Notes: generated by a model not told the origin, from the sequence alone. Numbered from the stretch's first letter, positions 39,771-53,143 are shown. The stretch: DNA of 64,000 nt from Frigoribacterium faeni (GCF_011761235.1 NZ_JAAOYW010000001.1:124781-188780); one strand, 5' to 3'. Translations and numbers: made by a program.

Positions 39771-40652
39771 TCACTCCCGGCCCAGGTCGCGGTGCTTCAC
39801 GGCGACGGCCACCCCGGGGAGCCCGCGCAGATGCGCCGCCAGCTCGCCGACCAGGGTGACGGAACGGTGCTTGCCGCCCGTGCAGCCGATGGCGATCGTA
39901 GCGTGTCTCTTGTTCTCGCGCTGGTACCCGGCGAGCACCGGCTCGCAGGCGGCGCCGAACGCCCGGACGAAGTCGTGCGCCCCGCTCTGGGCCATCACGT
40001 AGCTCGTCACCGGCTCGTCCAGCCCCGACTGCGCCCGCAGCTCGGGCACCCAGAACGGGTTCGGCAGGAAGCGCGCGTCGCCCACCATGTCGGCGTCCGC
40101 CGGCAGACCGTACTTGAAGCCGAAGCTCAGCACCGTCACCTGGACCCCCGCCCGCTCCGACTCGGCGAACTTCTCGGTGATGGTCGTGGCCAGCTGGTGG
40201 ATGTTCAGCTCGGACGTGTCGATGATGACGTCGCTCGTCTCGCGGAGCTCCTCCATCCGGGAGCGCTCGGCGACGATGCCGTCGAGCAGCGTGCCGTCGC
40301 CCTGCAGCGGATGCGGCCGCCGCACCTGCTCGAACCGGCGCACGAGGGCCGCGTCGGTGGCGTCGAGGAACAGGACCCGCACCTTGCTCGGCATGCTCTC
40401 GCGGAGCGTGCGCACCGCCTCCTGGGCCTCGGAGAAGAGGCGGCCGCCCCGGACGTCGACGACGGCCGCGATCTTCGGCAGGGAGTCGCCGGCGCGCTCG
40501 GCCAGGTCGAGCAGGGGGCGCAGCATCTGGGCCGGGAGGTTGTCGACGACGTACCAGCCGAGGTCTTCGAGGGCGTTGCCCACCGTGGACCGGCCCGCGC
40601 CGGACATGCCGGTGACGATCATGACCTCTTGCTGCTCGTGTGCGTCGCTCAT
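39771..40652 (-). CDS. rapZ: RNase adapter protein RapZ
   Basis: A 293-residue P-loop protein with Walker [10 protein letters not shown] near residues 15-23. Conserved features are [36 protein letters not shown] and, at the C-terminus, the domain with [11 protein letters not shown]. In E. coli RapZ guides GlmZ/GlmY small-RNA decay by RNase E and senses glucosamine 6-phosphate; in actinobacteria its role is unclear. GAAGG upstream of the ATG at 40652 fits. It belongs to the uvrC-rapZ-whiA cluster. Confidence 0.93.
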   Translation of the reverse strand: MSDAHEQQEVMIVTGMSGAGRSTVGNALEDLGWYVVDNLPAQMLRPLLDLAERAGDSLPKIAAVVDVRGGRLFSEAQEAVRTLRESMPSKVRVLFLDATDAALVRRFEQVRRPHPLQGDGTLLDGIVAERSRMEELRETSDVIIDTSELNIHQLATTITEKFAESERAGVQVTVLSFGFKYGLPADADMVGDARFLPNPFWVPELRAQSGLDEPVTSYVMAQSGAHDFVRAFGAACEPVLAGYQRENKRHATIAIGCTGGKHRSVTLVGELAAHLRGLPGVAVAVKHRDLGRE

Positions 40653-40704
40653 GGTGGCGTGGCCTTCGCTGGTGACGGGTCGGGACGGGACGGGCGGATC
40701 GATT

Positions 40705-42611
40705 CTAGGCGGGCGCCCGGGCGTCGTCGGCCTCGCGGTCGGACGCGGCGGCCTCAGCGGAGCCCAGCTGGCCCACGATGGCGGCGGCGAGGGTCGGCCC
40801 GATCCCACGGATCGAGGAGATCTCGTCCGGCGTCGCCTGCTTGAGGCGCTTCACCGAGCCGAACTCCTTGAGGAGACGGGCCACCCTCGACGGCCCGAGC
40901 CCCGGGATCTCCGCGAGCTGCGTGGTGATGTCGCGCTTGCGGCGCTGGCGCTGGTGCGTGATGGCAAAGCGGTGCGCCTCGTCGCGGATGCGCTGGATGA
41001 GGAACAGCGCGTCGGAGTTGCGGGGCAGGATCACCGGGAAGTCGTCGTCCGGGAGCCAGATCTCCTCGAGGCGCTTGGCGATGCCGCAGAGCGCGACGTC
41101 GGTGACGCCGGCGTCGTCGAGCGCGCGCCGCGCGGCGGCGACCTGGGGCTGCCCGCCGTCGACGATGAGCAGGTTCGGCCGGTACGCGAAGCGCTTGCGC
41201 TCCTCGCCGACCTCGGCCACGGGCGCGAGCTCGTCGTCGAGACGGGCGAGCCGACGGCTCAGCGTCTGGTAGATGGACTCGGTGTCGTCGGTGGACTGCG
41301 GGATGTTGAAGCGCCGGTACTGGTCCTTGCGGGGCAGGCCGTCCTCGAAGACGACCATCGACGCCACGATGTTCGTGCCGGAGAGGTGCGAGACGTCGTA
41401 GCACTCCATCCGGAGCGGGGCGTCCGTCATGCCCAGCGCCTCCTGGATGTCGGCGAGGGCCGTGGACCGCGTGGCGAAGTCGGCGCTGCGCCGCGTCTTG
41501 TAGAGCATGAGGGACTGCTGGGCGTTGAGGGTGGCGGTCTGCATGAGGGCGGCCTTCTCGCCGCGCTGGGCCGTCCGCACCTGGACGCGGCCCCTCCCCC
41601 GGATCTCGCTGAGCACCGCCTCGAGGGCGTCGTTGTCGTCGGGCACCGTGGTGACGACGATCTCCCGCGGGACCTCGGCGCCCGCGGTGTACCGGCCCTG
41701 GAGCACCTGCTCGACGAGGTCGCCCGTCGAGATGTCGATCTCCTTGTCGACGACCCACCCGCGGGATCCGCGGATGCGGCCGCCGCGCACGGTGAACAGC
41801 TGGACCGCCGCCGCCAGCTCGTCCTCGACGAGCGCGTAGAGGTCGAGGTCGACGGAGTCGCGGAGGACCACGGCGGACTTGTCGAGGACGGCCTCGAGGG
41901 CCTGCACCTGGTCGCGGTAGCGGGCGGCGTCCTCGTAGCGCTGCTCGAGGGCCGCCGTCTTCATGGCCTTCTGCTTGTCGGCGATGACCTTCTTGTCGTA
42001 GCTGCCCATGAACCGGACGAACTCGTCGACGACGACCCGGTGCTCCTCGATGGTGACCTTGTGCGAGCACGGCCCGCCGCAGCGCCCGATCTGCCCGGGG
42101 AAGCAGGGCTTGCCGGTCTCCATCGCCTTCTTGTAGCTGCTGTCGGAGCACGTCCTGATCGGGAACACCTTGATCATCTGGTCGATGGTGTCGTGCACGG
42201 CCCAGATCTTGGGGTACGGGCCGAAGTACTTGGCGCCCTTGATCTTGGGGTTGCGCGTGACCATCACCCGCGGTGCCTCGTCGCCGAGCGTGACGGCCAT
42301 GAACGGGTAGGTCTTGTCGTCGCGGAACTTGACGTTGAAGGGCGGGTCGAATTCCTTGATCCAGGTGTACTCGAGCTGGAGGGCCTCGATGTCGCTGCCG
42401 ACGACCGTCCACTCGACGCTCCGCGCGGTGAGGACCATGCGCCGCGTCCGCTCGTGCAGGGTCGGCAGCGGGGCGAAGTAGTTGCTCAGCCGGGCCCGGA
42501 GGTTCTTCGCCTTGCCGACGTAGAGGACCCGACCGCGCTCGTCGCGCCAGCGGTAGACGCCGGGGTCGGTCGGGATCTCGCGTGCCGGAGGTCGCCAGGA
42601 GACGGTGTTGC

Positions 42612-42615
<4 letters not shown>
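40705..42615 (-). CDS. uvrC: excinuclease ABC subunit UvrC
   Basis: A 636-residue nuclease that makes both incisions around DNA lesions with UvrB. The N-terminal GIY-YIG domain begins [27 protein letters not shown]. The UvrB-interacting UVR motif is near 205-240. The RNase H-like C-terminal nuclease has [24 protein letters not shown] and [12 protein letters not shown] helix-hairpin-helix pair ends the protein ([30 protein letters not shown]). The start overlaps the uvrA stop as ATGA. Confidence 0.96.
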
Positions 42616-45572
<2,957 letters not shown>

Positions 45573-45585
45573 TCTTGCCATTCTA
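45573..45585 (-). promoter_or_regulatory. leaderless -10 box of uvrA
   Basis: TAGAAT on the minus strand (45580-45585) is exactly seven bases before the GTG at 45572. The alternative ATG at 45581 would lie inside the box itself, which argues for the GTG start. Confidence 0.55.
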
Positions 45586-45643
45586 CGGAGGCCTCCGACA
45601 TCGAGGTCGGGCAGACGACGAGGTCGGAGGAAGCGTCCGCGCG

Positions 45644-46546
45644 CTAGAGGACGGGTTCGGTGGTGGTGAGGTCGGCGGAGACGGTCCACAGCCGCTCGGC
45701 CGCGGAGCGGTCGCGGGCGTGCGGCTTGGCCGCGACGACGGCCGGGGCGCCGGTCAGCTGGAACCATCCGGCCGGGCCCCAGTATTCCCCGCCCTGCACG
45801 GCGCCGTCGACCGTGGCGTGGACGAGCGGCTCGGCACCGGCCTCCTTGCCCTGCGAGAAGGTGTGGAGGGCCGAGGTGACGACGGCGGGCGGGCGGCGCG
45901 GCTCGACGACCGGAGGTCGGGGGTCGCTGAGCGACTCGAGGGACAGGCCCGGGTGGGCGACGACGCTGCGGACGGACGACCCTGCCGCCCGCAGCCGACG
46001 GTCGAGCTCGAAGCCGAAGGTCATGACGGCCAGCTTCGACCGCGCGTAGGCGACCGCGCCGGAGTAGCTCGCCACCATCATGGGGTCGTCGAGGTCGAGC
46101 CGGACGAATCGGTGGCTGATGCTGCCGAGGTGGACGACGCGGCCGCCAGGGGCGGCGGCGAGGGCCGGGAGCAGGTGCGAGACGAGGGCGAAGTGGCCCA
46201 GGTGGTTCGTGCCGAACTGGAGCTCGAAGCCGTCGGCGGTCGTCTGCCGCCGTCGCGAGCCGACGACCCCGGCGTTGAGGAGCACCGCGTCGACGCCCCC
46301 TGCCGCGGTGAGCGCGTCGGCGCCCGACCGGACCGAGGACAGGTCGGCGAGGTCGAGATCAACGGTGGAGACGTCGGCGCCGGCCACGCGGTCGCGCACG
46401 GCGTCCGCAGCCCGGACCGCGCGCTCGGGGCTGCGGGCCGCGATGACGACCTGATGGCCGAGCGAGGCGATGCGCTCGGCCGCGTAGTAGCCCAGCCCTG
46501 CGGTGGCGCCGGTGACGACGACCCGCAGCCGACGATCAGCGGGCAT
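45644..46546 (-). CDS. short-chain dehydrogenase/reductase
   Basis: A 300-residue extended-classical SDR. The cofactor motif is TGATAGLG (about 11-18), NAG is in [10 protein letters not shown], and the YxxxK is YARSK, with Ser in LGSISH. Similar proteins are labelled retinol dehydrogenase or protochlorophyllide reductase-like oxidoreductases. It lies between uvrB and uvrA, with its ATG overlapping the uvrB end by 11 bases, so it is co-translated with a repair gene. No link to DNA repair is known; the substrate is unknown. Confidence 0.85.
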   Translation of the reverse strand: MPADRRLRVVVTGATAGLGYYAAERIASLGHQVVIAARSPERAVRAADAVRDRVAGADVSTVDLDLADLSSVRSGADALTAAGGVDAVLLNAGVVGSRRRQTTADGFELQFGTNHLGHFALVSHLLPALAAAPGGRVVHLGSISHRFVRLDLDDPMMVASYSGAVAYARSKLAVMTFGFELDRRLRAAGSSVRSVVAHPGLSLESLSDPRPPVVEPRRPPAVVTSALHTFSQGKEAGAEPLVHATVDGAVQGGEYWGPAGWFQLTGAPAVVAAKPHARDRSAAERLWTVSADLTTTEPVL

Positions 46547-48602
46547 GGCCGGCGGCCTCCATCTGGCGCAGGTCCTTCTTGAGGTCGGCGACCTCGTCAC
46601 GCAGTCGACCGGCGAGCTCGAACTTGAGCTCGGCAGCGGCCTGGAGCATCTGCTCGTTCAGGTCGGCGATGATCGACTCGAGGCCGTTCGCCGCGGCGGC
46701 GGCCTTGCCCTCGCGACGGAGGTTGGGCGTGGGCGCCCGCTTGCCGCCCTGACGGCCGGCCAGGAGCTCGGCCGTGTCGGCGCCCTCCCGGGCGAGGACC
46801 TCGGTGATGTCCGCGATCTTCTTGCGGAGCGGCTGCGGGTCGATGCCGCGCTCGAGGTTGTACGCGACCTGCTTCTCGCGGCGACGGTCCGTCTCTTCGA
46901 GGGCGTTGCGCATGGAGTCGGTCATCACGTCGGCGTACATGTGCACCTGCCCGGAGACGTTGCGGGCTGCGCGCCCGATCGTCTGGATGAGCGACGTCGA
47001 CGAGCGGAGGAACCCCTCTTTGTCGGCGTCGAGGATGGCGACCAGGGAGACCTCGGGCAGGTCGAGGCCCTCGCGGAGCAGGTTGATGCCCACGAGCACG
47101 TCGTAGACGCCCTGCCGGAGCTCGGTCAGCAGCTCGACCCGGCGGAGGGTGTCGACGTCGGAGTGGAGGTAGCGGACGCGCACACCGGCCTCGGTCAGGA
47201 AGTCGGTCAGCTCTTCGGCCATCTTCTTGGTCAGGGTGGTCACGAGCACCCGCTCGTCCTTCTCGACGCGGACGCGGATCTCGTCGAGCAGGTCGTCGAT
47301 CTGGCCCTCGGAGGGCTTGACGACGATCTCGGGGTCGACGAGGCCGGTCGGACGGATGATCTGCTCGACGACGCTGTCCGTGATGCCGAGCTCGTACTTG
47401 CCGGGGGTCGCCGACAGGTAGACCTTCTGGCCGACCCTGTTCAGGAACTCCTCGAACTTCAGCGGCCGGTTGTCGAGGGCGCTGGGCAGGCGGAAGCCGT
47501 GGTCGACGAGGGTGCGCTTGCGGGAGGCGTCGCCCTCGTACATCGCCCCGATCTGCGGCACGGTCACGTGGGACTCGTCGATGACGACGAGGAAGTCGTC
47601 GGCGAAGTAGTCGAGGAGGCAGTGCGGCGCCTCGCCGGGCCCCCGCCCGTCGATGTGGGCCGAGTAGTTCTCGATGCCGTTGCAGAAGCCGATCTGCTCC
47701 ATCATCTCGAGGTCGAACGTGGTGCGCATGCGGAGCCGCTGGGACTCGAGCAGCTTGCCCTGCCGGTCGAGCTCGTCGAGCCGCGTGGCGAGCTCCTCCT
47801 TGATGGTGCCGATGGCGCGGTGCATCACGTCGGTGCCGGCGACGTAGTGCGACCCGGGGAACACGGAGACCGCGTCCATCGTGCGGACCACGTCTCCCGT
47901 CAGCGGGTGGAGGGCGTAGAGCGCCTCGATCTCGTCGCCGAACATCTCGATGCGGATGGCGAGCTCTTCGTACATCGGGATGATCTCGATGGTGTCGCCC
48001 CGCACGCGGAAGTTGCCGCGCGAGAAGTCGATGTCGTTGCGCTGGTACTGCATCGAGACGAAGCGGCGGATCAGGGTCTCACGGTCGATGCGCATGCCCA
48101 CCTGCAGGGCGATCATGGCCTGCATGTAGCCCTCGGGGGTGCCCAGTCCGTAGATGCACGAGACCGTCGAGACGACGATGACGTCGCGACGGCTGAGGAG
48201 GGAGTTGGTGGTGGAGTGTCGCAGGCGCTCGACCTCGGCGTTGATCGAGCTGTCCTTCTCGATGAAGGTGTCGGTCTGCGGGACGTAGGCCTCTGGCTGG
48301 TAGTAGTCGTAGTACGAGACGAAGTACTCGACGGCGTTGTGGGGGAACATCTCGCGGAACTCGTTGGCCAGCTGGGCCGCGAGCGTCTTGTTGTGGGCGA
48401 GCACGAGGGTCGGGCGCTGGACCTGCTCGACGAGCCAGGCGGTCGTCGCGGACTTGCCGGTGCCGGTCGCGCCGAGCAGCACGACGTCGGTCTCGCCCGC
48501 GTTGATGCGCCCGGCGAGCTCGGCGATGGCCGCGGGCTGGTCGCCGCTGGGCTCGTACTCGCTGACGACTTCGAAGGGGCGGACGCTGCGGGTCGGTTCC
48601 AT
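46536..48602 (-). CDS. uvrB: excinuclease ABC subunit UvrB
   Basis: A 688-residue helicase-like protein that verifies lesions and recruits UvrC. Walker A is [11 protein letters not shown], the beta-hairpin region has [15 protein letters not shown], and VVIDESH is motif [30 protein letters not shown] and [10 protein letters not shown] are motifs V and VI. The C-terminal UVR domain contacts UvrC. The ATG at 48602 follows TAGACT (48610-48615) by seven bases, and that box contains the coaE stop. No LexA box was recognised. Confidence 0.97.
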   Translation of the reverse strand: MEPTRSVRPFEVVSEYEPSGDQPAAIAELAGRINAGETDVVLLGATGTGKSATTAWLVEQVQRPTLVLAHNKTLAAQLANEFREMFPHNAVEYFVSYYDYYQPEAYVPQTDTFIEKDSSINAEVERLRHSTTNSLLSRRDVIVVSTVSCIYGLGTPEGYMQAMIALQVGMRIDRETLIRRFVSMQYQRNDIDFSRGNFRVRGDTIEIIPMYEELAIRIEMFGDEIEALYALHPLTGDVVRTMDAVSVFPGSHYVAGTDVMHRAIGTIKEELATRLDELDRQGKLLESQRLRMRTTFDLEMMEQIGFCNGIENYSAHIDGRGPGEAPHCLLDYFADDFLVVIDESHVTVPQIGAMYEGDASRKRTLVDHGFRLPSALDNRPLKFEEFLNRVGQKVYLSATPGKYELGITDSVVEQIIRPTGLVDPEIVVKPSEGQIDDLLDEIRVRVEKDERVLVTTLTKKMAEELTDFLTEAGVRVRYLHSDVDTLRRVELLTELRQGVYDVLVGINLLREGLDLPEVSLVAILDADKEGFLRSSTSLIQTIGRAARNVSGQVHMYADVMTDSMRNALEETDRRREKQVAYNLERGIDPQPLRKKIADITEVLAREGADTAELLAGRQGGKRAPTPNLRREGKAAAAANGLESIIADLNEQMLQAAAELKFELAGRLRDEVADLKKDLRQMEAAGHAR

Positions 48603-48615
48603 GTCGTCGAGTCTA
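48603..48615 (-). promoter_or_regulatory. leaderless -10 box sharing the coaE stop codon
   Basis: TAGACT on the minus strand (48610-48615) is seven bases before the uvrB ATG. Its TAG is the coaE stop codon, so uvrB can be expressed apart from coaE. Confidence 0.55.
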
Positions 48616-49263
48616 GGAGCGACCCCTGACACTCTCCCCCGGCGAGCCCGCCGCCTTCGCCGCTGACAGCGAACGCAGCACCTCCCAGACCTCGTCGGCC
48701 CTCTCGAGCGTCGCCTCGAGCGAGCCCGAGGAGTCGACGACGAGGTCCGCCACGGCCAGGCGGGCGTCGTCGTCGGCCTGCGCGTCCACCCGCCGGACGG
48801 CCTCGTCGCGGGTCATCCCCCGCAGCCGGACGAGGCGGTCGACGCGCACCTCCCGGGGCGCGTGGACGACGACGACCACGTCGAACTCCCCCGCTCCCCG
48901 GGTCTCGACGAGCAGGGGGACGTCGTAGACGACGACGCGGGCGGGGTCGTCGGCCACCGCCTCCTCCATGCGACGGCGGGAGAGCTCCCGGACGGCAGGG
49001 TGCGTGATGGCCTCGAGGTCACGGCGTGCGGCCGGGTCGGAGAAGACCACGGCGCCGAGGGCCGGTCGGTCGAGCTCGCCGGCGGCCGTGAGCACGCCGT
49101 CGCCGAAGCGACGGCGGACCGCCTCGAGGCCCGGCGTGCCGAGCGCCACGACCTCGCGCGCCAGTCGGTCGGCGTCGACGTGGGCCGCGCCCCTCTCGGC
49201 CAGTCGACGGGACACGACGCTCTTGCCGGCGGCGATGCCGCCGGTCAGGCCACAGACGAACAT
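48613..49263 (-). CDS. coaE: dephospho-CoA kinase
   Basis: A 216-residue P-loop kinase that adds the 3'-phosphate in the last step of coenzyme A synthesis. The Walker A is GGIAAGKS (8-15) at the start, [11 protein letters not shown] follows, and [11 protein letters not shown] is the substrate-binding loop. There is no C-terminal UPF0157 domain, unlike mycobacterial CoaE fusions. The ATG is six bases after TAGCCT (49270-49275, minus strand), suggesting leaderless expression. It lies after rpsA, separated by a hairpin. Confidence 0.93.
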   Translation of the reverse strand: MFVCGLTGGIAAGKSVVSRRLAERGAAHVDADRLAREVVALGTPGLEAVRRRFGDGVLTAAGELDRPALGAVVFSDPAARRDLEAITHPAVRELSRRRMEEAVADDPARVVVYDVPLLVETRGAGEFDVVVVVHAPREVRVDRLVRLRGMTRDEAVRRVDAQADDDARLAVADLVVDSSGSLEATLERADEVWEVLRSLSAAKAAGSPGESVRGRS

Positions 49264-49275
49264 GCGTCGAGGCTA
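49264..49275 (-). promoter_or_regulatory. leaderless -10 box of coaE
   Basis: TAGCCT on the minus strand (49270-49275), six bases before the ATG. It lies downstream of the rpsA terminator hairpin, as an independent promoter should. Confidence 0.5.
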
Positions 49276-49321
49276 CCCGCCGCCGTGGACGGAGGGCCCC
49301 TCCTGACGGAGCCCGGGAACG

Positions 49322-49360
49322 CCGAACGGCGGCCCCTTCGAGGAAGGGACCGCCGTTCGG
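49322..49360 (-). terminator. hairpin terminator after rpsA
   Basis: A 17-base-pair stem (49322-49338 with 49344-49360; the only mismatch becomes G-U on the minus-strand RNA) and loop CGAGG. Confidence 0.8.
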
Positions 49361-49387
49361 AGGGCGCGGCACCAGGGTGCCGACGAC

Positions 49388-50833
49388 CTAGTTGCTGCTG
49401 GAGAGCTTCTCGCGCAGAGCCGCGAGCGACTCGTCGTCGGCGAGGGTGCCGGCGCCGGCGGTCTCGCTCGAGAAGGTCGAGCCCGACGGAGCCTCGAAGG
49501 AGGCCTCTTCGGTGAGGGACGCAGCGACCTGCTTCTTGTGCGCCTCCCAGCGAGCCTGGGCGGCAGCGTAGTCCTGCTCCCACTTCTCGCGCTGCGAGTC
49601 GAAGCCCTCGCGCCACTCGTTGGTCTCCGGGTCGAAGCCCTCGGGGTACTTGTAGTTGCCCTGGTCGTCGTACTCGGTGAGCATGCCGTAGAGCGCCGGG
49701 TCGAACTCGGTGCCCTCGGGGTCCACGCCCTCGTTGGCCTGCTTGAGGCTCAGCGAGATGCGGCGACGGTCGAGGTCGATGTCGATGACCTTGACGAACA
49801 CCTCGTCGCCGACGGCGACGACCTGCTCGGCCAGCTCGACGTGCTTCGCCGACAGCTCGGAGATGTGCACGAGGCCCTCGATGCCGTCCGCGACGCGGAC
49901 GAACGCGCCGAAGGGGACGAGCTTCGTGACCTTGCCCGGCGCGACCTGACCGATCGCGTGGGTACGGGCGAAGACCTGCCACGGGTCCTCCTGGGTGGCC
50001 TTGAGCGAGAGCGACACGCGCTCACGGTCGAGGTCGACCTCGAGGATCTCGACGGTGACTTCCTGACCGACCTCGACGACCTCGCTGGCGTGCTCGATGT
50101 GCTTCCAGCTGAGCTCGGAGACGTGCACGAGGCCGTCCACGCCGCCGAGGTCGACGAAGGCGCCGAAGTTGACGATCGAGGAGACGACGCCCTTGCGGAC
50201 CTGGCCCTTGTGCAGGTTGTTGAGGAAGGTGGTGCGGCTCTCGGACTGCGTCTGCTCGAGGAGCGCACGGCGCGACAGGACCACGTTGTTGCGGTTCTTG
50301 TCGAGCTCGAGGATCTTGGCCTCGATCTCCTGGCCCAGGTAGGGCGTGAGGTCGCGGACGCGGCGCAGCTCGATGAGCGACGCGGGCAGGAAGCCACGGA
50401 GGCCGATGTCGACGATGAGGCCGCCCTTGACGACCTCGATGACCGTTCCGGTGACGACGCCGTCGGCGTCCTTGATCTTCTCCACGTCGCCCCAGGCACG
50501 CTCGTACTGGGCGCGCTTCTTGGACAGGATCAGACGGCCTTCCTTGTCCTCCTTCTGGAGGACGAGGGCCTCGACCGTGTCGCCGACCTCGACGACCTCG
50601 GTGGGGTCGACGTCGTGCTTGATCGAGAGCTCGCGCGAGGGGATGACGCCCTCGGTCTTGTAGCCGACGTCGAGGAGGACCTCGTCGCGGTCGATCTTCA
50701 CGACGGTGCCCTCGATGAGGTCGCCGTCGTTGAAGAACTTCAGGGTCTTCTCGACCGCGGCCAGGAAGTCATCAGCGGATCCGATGTCGTTGATGGCGAC
50801 CTGCTTGGGTGCCTTGGTCGTTACGGTTGTCAT
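49388..50833 (-). CDS. rpsA: 30S ribosomal protein S1
   Basis: A 481-residue RNA-binding protein that brings mRNA to the 30S subunit. Four S1 repeats run from about 36 to 355: GDLIEGTVVKIDRDEVLLDVG, then GVVTGTVIEVVKGGLIVDIG, GQVRKGVVSSIVNFGAFVDLG and GQVAPGKVTKLVPFGAFVRV. This is the four-repeat actinobacterial form, shorter than the six-repeat E. coli protein. The last ~110 residues are acidic and aromatic with low complexity. GGAG lies upstream of the ATG. Its role may matter less for leaderless mRNAs. Confidence 0.96.
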   Translation of the reverse strand: MTTVTTKAPKQVAINDIGSADDFLAAVEKTLKFFNDGDLIEGTVVKIDRDEVLLDVGYKTEGVIPSRELSIKHDVDPTEVVEVGDTVEALVLQKEDKEGRLILSKKRAQYERAWGDVEKIKDADGVVTGTVIEVVKGGLIVDIGLRGFLPASLIELRRVRDLTPYLGQEIEAKILELDKNRNNVVLSRRALLEQTQSESRTTFLNNLHKGQVRKGVVSSIVNFGAFVDLGGVDGLVHVSELSWKHIEHASEVVEVGQEVTVEILEVDLDRERVSLSLKATQEDPWQVFARTHAIGQVAPGKVTKLVPFGAFVRVADGIEGLVHISELSAKHVELAEQVVAVGDEVFVKVIDIDLDRRRISLSLKQANEGVDPEGTEFDPALYGMLTEYDDQGNYKYPEGFDPETNEWREGFDSQREKWEQDYAAAQARWEAHKKQVAASLTEEASFEAPSGSTFSSETAGAGTLADDESLAALREKLSSSN

Positions 50834-50946
50834 GTAGTTAGTGCTCCAGTGAAAGCATGTATCGGGCCGTGGTCGTCCGGAGGGCGGGCCTTCTCGGGGG
50901 TGTCGACCGCGGCGTGCGGACAGAACGGCGCAGATAGCGCTGGTAC

Positions 50947-50976
50947 ATAGTACCCACGCACCGGGCCCCCGGGCAA
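50947..50976 (-). promoter_or_regulatory. candidate promoter of rpsA
   Basis: On the minus strand -35 TTGCCC (50971-50976), an 18-base spacer and -10 TACTAT (50947-50952). The transcript would carry a leader of about 105 bases, enough for S1 autoregulation, which is known in E. coli. Confidence 0.5.
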
Positions 50977-50979
50977 CGA

Positions 50980-52671
50980 TCAGGAGAGCAGGGCGCGGCG
51001 CAGCGTGTCGAGCCCGACTCCCCCGAGCTGGAGCGCCTCGCGGTGGAACGCCCTGAGGTCGAAGTCCGCCCCCTCGCGACGGCTGCGCTCGGCCCTGAGC
51101 TCCTCCCAGATGCGCTGCCCGACCTTGTAGGACGGCGCCTGGCCCGGCCAGCCGAGGTAGCGGTCCACCTCGAAGCGCACGAACTCGTCGTCCATGTTCA
51201 CGTTGGCCCGCATGAACGGCAGGGCGTTGGCGTGGCTCCACGTCTCGGTCGAGCCCGGGAACCTCTTGCCCAGGTGGACGCCGATGTCGAGCACCACCCT
51301 GGCGGCGCGCATGCGCTGGCCGTCCAGCATGCCGAGACGGTCGCCCGGGTCGGAGAGCCAGCCGAGCTCGTCCATGAGCCGCTCGGCGTAGAGGGCCCAC
51401 CCCTCGGCGTGCCCCGACGTCCCGGCCAGCTGTCGGCGCCACGTGTTGAGCAGGGCGCTGTTGTAGACGGCCTGTCCGAGCTGGAGGTGGTGCCCCGGCA
51501 CCCCCTCGTGGAACACCGTCGTCGTCTCGCGCCACGTCCCGAACCGGGTGACCCCCTCGGGCACGGACCACCACATGCGCCCGGGGCGCGAGAAGTCGTC
51601 GCTGGGGCTCGTGTAGTAGATGCCGCCGTCCTTCGTCGGGGCGATCCGGCACTCGAGGCGGCGGACGGGCTCCGGCACGTCGAAGTGCGTCCCCGCCAGC
51701 TCGGCCACGGCCCGGTCGCTGAGCTGCTGCATCCACCGCTGCAGGGCGTCGGTGCCCTCGAGCTGTCGCGCGGGGTCGGCGTCGAGGACGGCGATGGCGC
51801 GCGCGACGTCAGCGCCCGGCTCGATCTGACGGGCCACCGCCTCCTGCTCGCTCGTCATGCGCGCGAGCTCGTCCAGGCCCCACTCGTAGGTCTCGTCGAG
51901 GTCGATCGTCGCGCCCAGGAACCGCCGCGAGTGCAGGGCGTAGGCGTCGCGCCCGACGCCGTCCTCGGCGGCCGCGGCGGGCAGGAGCTCGTCGAGCAGG
52001 AACCGCCGCGTCGCCAGGTAGCCCTCGCCGGCCGAGGAGGCGCCCCTCGCCAGGTCGGACGCCAGCGCCTCGGAGGGGGCCGACCCGTCGGCGAGGCGGG
52101 CCCCGGACGCGAGCTCGGCGAAGAACCCGTCGGGAGCCCCGATGCGGGCGCACTGCTCGGCGACGGCCTCGACCTGACGTCGGGCGGGGACGACGCCCTG
52201 CGCGATGCCCTCGCGGAGCGTCTCGACGAGCCCGTCCAGGGCACGGTCCACCCGGCCGAGCCGGGAGGCCACGTGCGTCCAGTCCTGTTCGGTGTCCGTG
52301 GGCATGAGGTCGTAGACGTCGCGGATCTCCTGCACCGGCGAGGCCAGCACGCTCAGGTCGCGCAGCTCGAGCCGCTGCTCGGCGTGCTCGAGGTCGAGCC
52401 GGAGCTCGGCGCCGAGGTCGTCCTGCGTGACGCGGTCGACGTCGTCCGTCGGCCGGGCGGCCTCCAGCTCGGCGAGGACGCGCCGCACCGCCTCGACGCG
52501 GCGTTCGTGGCCGGCGGGCGAATAGTCGCCGTACTCGCCCGTGCGGCCCTCACGGCCGATCCACGTCGCGACGGTCGGGTCGAGGTCGACCATCTCGTCG
52601 ACCCAGCGCTCGGCGATGCCGTCGATCGGGGTCTGCGGGCGGACGGGAGGCGTGGTGGGCTCGTCGGTCAT
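50980..52671 (-). CDS. DUF885 family protein (putative metallopeptidase)
   Basis: A 563-residue protein of the DUF885 family, thought to be zinc peptidases. The metal motif is HEGVPGHHLQ, an HExxxGHH variant, and a downstream Glu lies in GHAEGWALYAERLM. There is no signal peptide, so it acts in the cytoplasm. Length fits the family (~550-600). The ATG lies six bases after TAGCCT (52678-52683). It is transcribed toward rpsA. The peptide substrate is unknown. Confidence 0.85.
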   Translation of the reverse strand: MTDEPTTPPVRPQTPIDGIAERWVDEMVDLDPTVATWIGREGRTGEYGDYSPAGHERRVEAVRRVLAELEAARPTDDVDRVTQDDLGAELRLDLEHAEQRLELRDLSVLASPVQEIRDVYDLMPTDTEQDWTHVASRLGRVDRALDGLVETLREGIAQGVVPARRQVEAVAEQCARIGAPDGFFAELASGARLADGSAPSEALASDLARGASSAGEGYLATRRFLLDELLPAAAAEDGVGRDAYALHSRRFLGATIDLDETYEWGLDELARMTSEQEAVARQIEPGADVARAIAVLDADPARQLEGTDALQRWMQQLSDRAVAELAGTHFDVPEPVRRLECRIAPTKDGGIYYTSPSDDFSRPGRMWWSVPEGVTRFGTWRETTTVFHEGVPGHHLQLGQAVYNSALLNTWRRQLAGTSGHAEGWALYAERLMDELGWLSDPGDRLGMLDGQRMRAARVVLDIGVHLGKRFPGSTETWSHANALPFMRANVNMDDEFVRFEVDRYLGWPGQAPSYKVGQRIWEELRAERSRREGADFDLRAFHREALQLGGVGLDTLRRALLS

Positions 52672-52683
52672 GCACCGAGGCTA
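52672..52683 (-). promoter_or_regulatory. leaderless -10 box of the DUF885 gene
   Basis: TAGCCT on the minus strand (52678-52683), six bases before the ATG at 52671. Confidence 0.5.
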
Positions 52684-52762
52684 GCGAGGGCGTCGGGTGC
52701 GCGCCTCCCCTGCCTGCCCGGACCGGCAGACGAGGGCCGGTCCCGCAGGCCGGGACGACGAA

Positions 52763-52800
52763 CGGGGCGCCGCGTCGACCGGGGTCGACGCGGCGCCCCG
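52763..52800 (-). terminator. hairpin terminator of the PTS operon
   Basis: A perfect 17-base-pair stem (52763-52779 with 52784-52800) with loop CGGG, just after ptsH. It ends the operon that begins at the deoR-type gene. Confidence 0.85.
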
Positions 52801-52815
52801 CGGGACGGGACCGTG

Positions 52816-53085
52816 CTACTCGGCGTCGAGGTCGGTCTCGAGCAGCGTCGCGAGCTCGTCGAGGGCCGCGTCGGCGTTGTCGCCCTCGGTCGCGAGGACG
52901 ACCTCGTCGCCGTGGCCGATGCCGAGCGAGAGCACGCCGAGGATGCTGGCGGCGTTGACGCTCTTGCCGGCGGGCGAGGTGAGCGTGACCTTCGCGCCGC
53001 TCTTGCCCGCTGCCTGGCTGAACAGCGAGGCGGGGCGCGCGTGCAGGCCGACGCTCGAGGCGATGGTGACGGTGCGTTCTGGCAT
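52816..53085 (-). CDS. ptsH: phosphocarrier protein HPr
   Basis: An 89-residue phosphocarrier that passes phosphate from EI to the PTS EIIA proteins. The active-site His15 is in VGLHARPAS, and Ser47 in AASILGVLSLGIG aligns with the regulatory Ser46 of Firmicutes. CAAGGAGAAG lies before the ATG. HPr here is the last gene of the polyol PTS operon, after a 58-base gap from the dehydrogenase. EI is not in the window. If this is the only HPr gene, its expression would be tied to the DeoR regulator. Confidence 0.95.
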   Translation of the reverse strand: MPERTVTIASSVGLHARPASLFSQAAGKSGAKVTLTSPAGKSVNAASILGVLSLGIGHGDEVVLATEGDNADAALDELATLLETDLDAE

Positions 53086-53143
53086 TTCTTCTCCTTGGTC
53101 GGGACCGGTCTGGTCGGGGTGCGGGCCGGGGCCCGGGGCTGTG

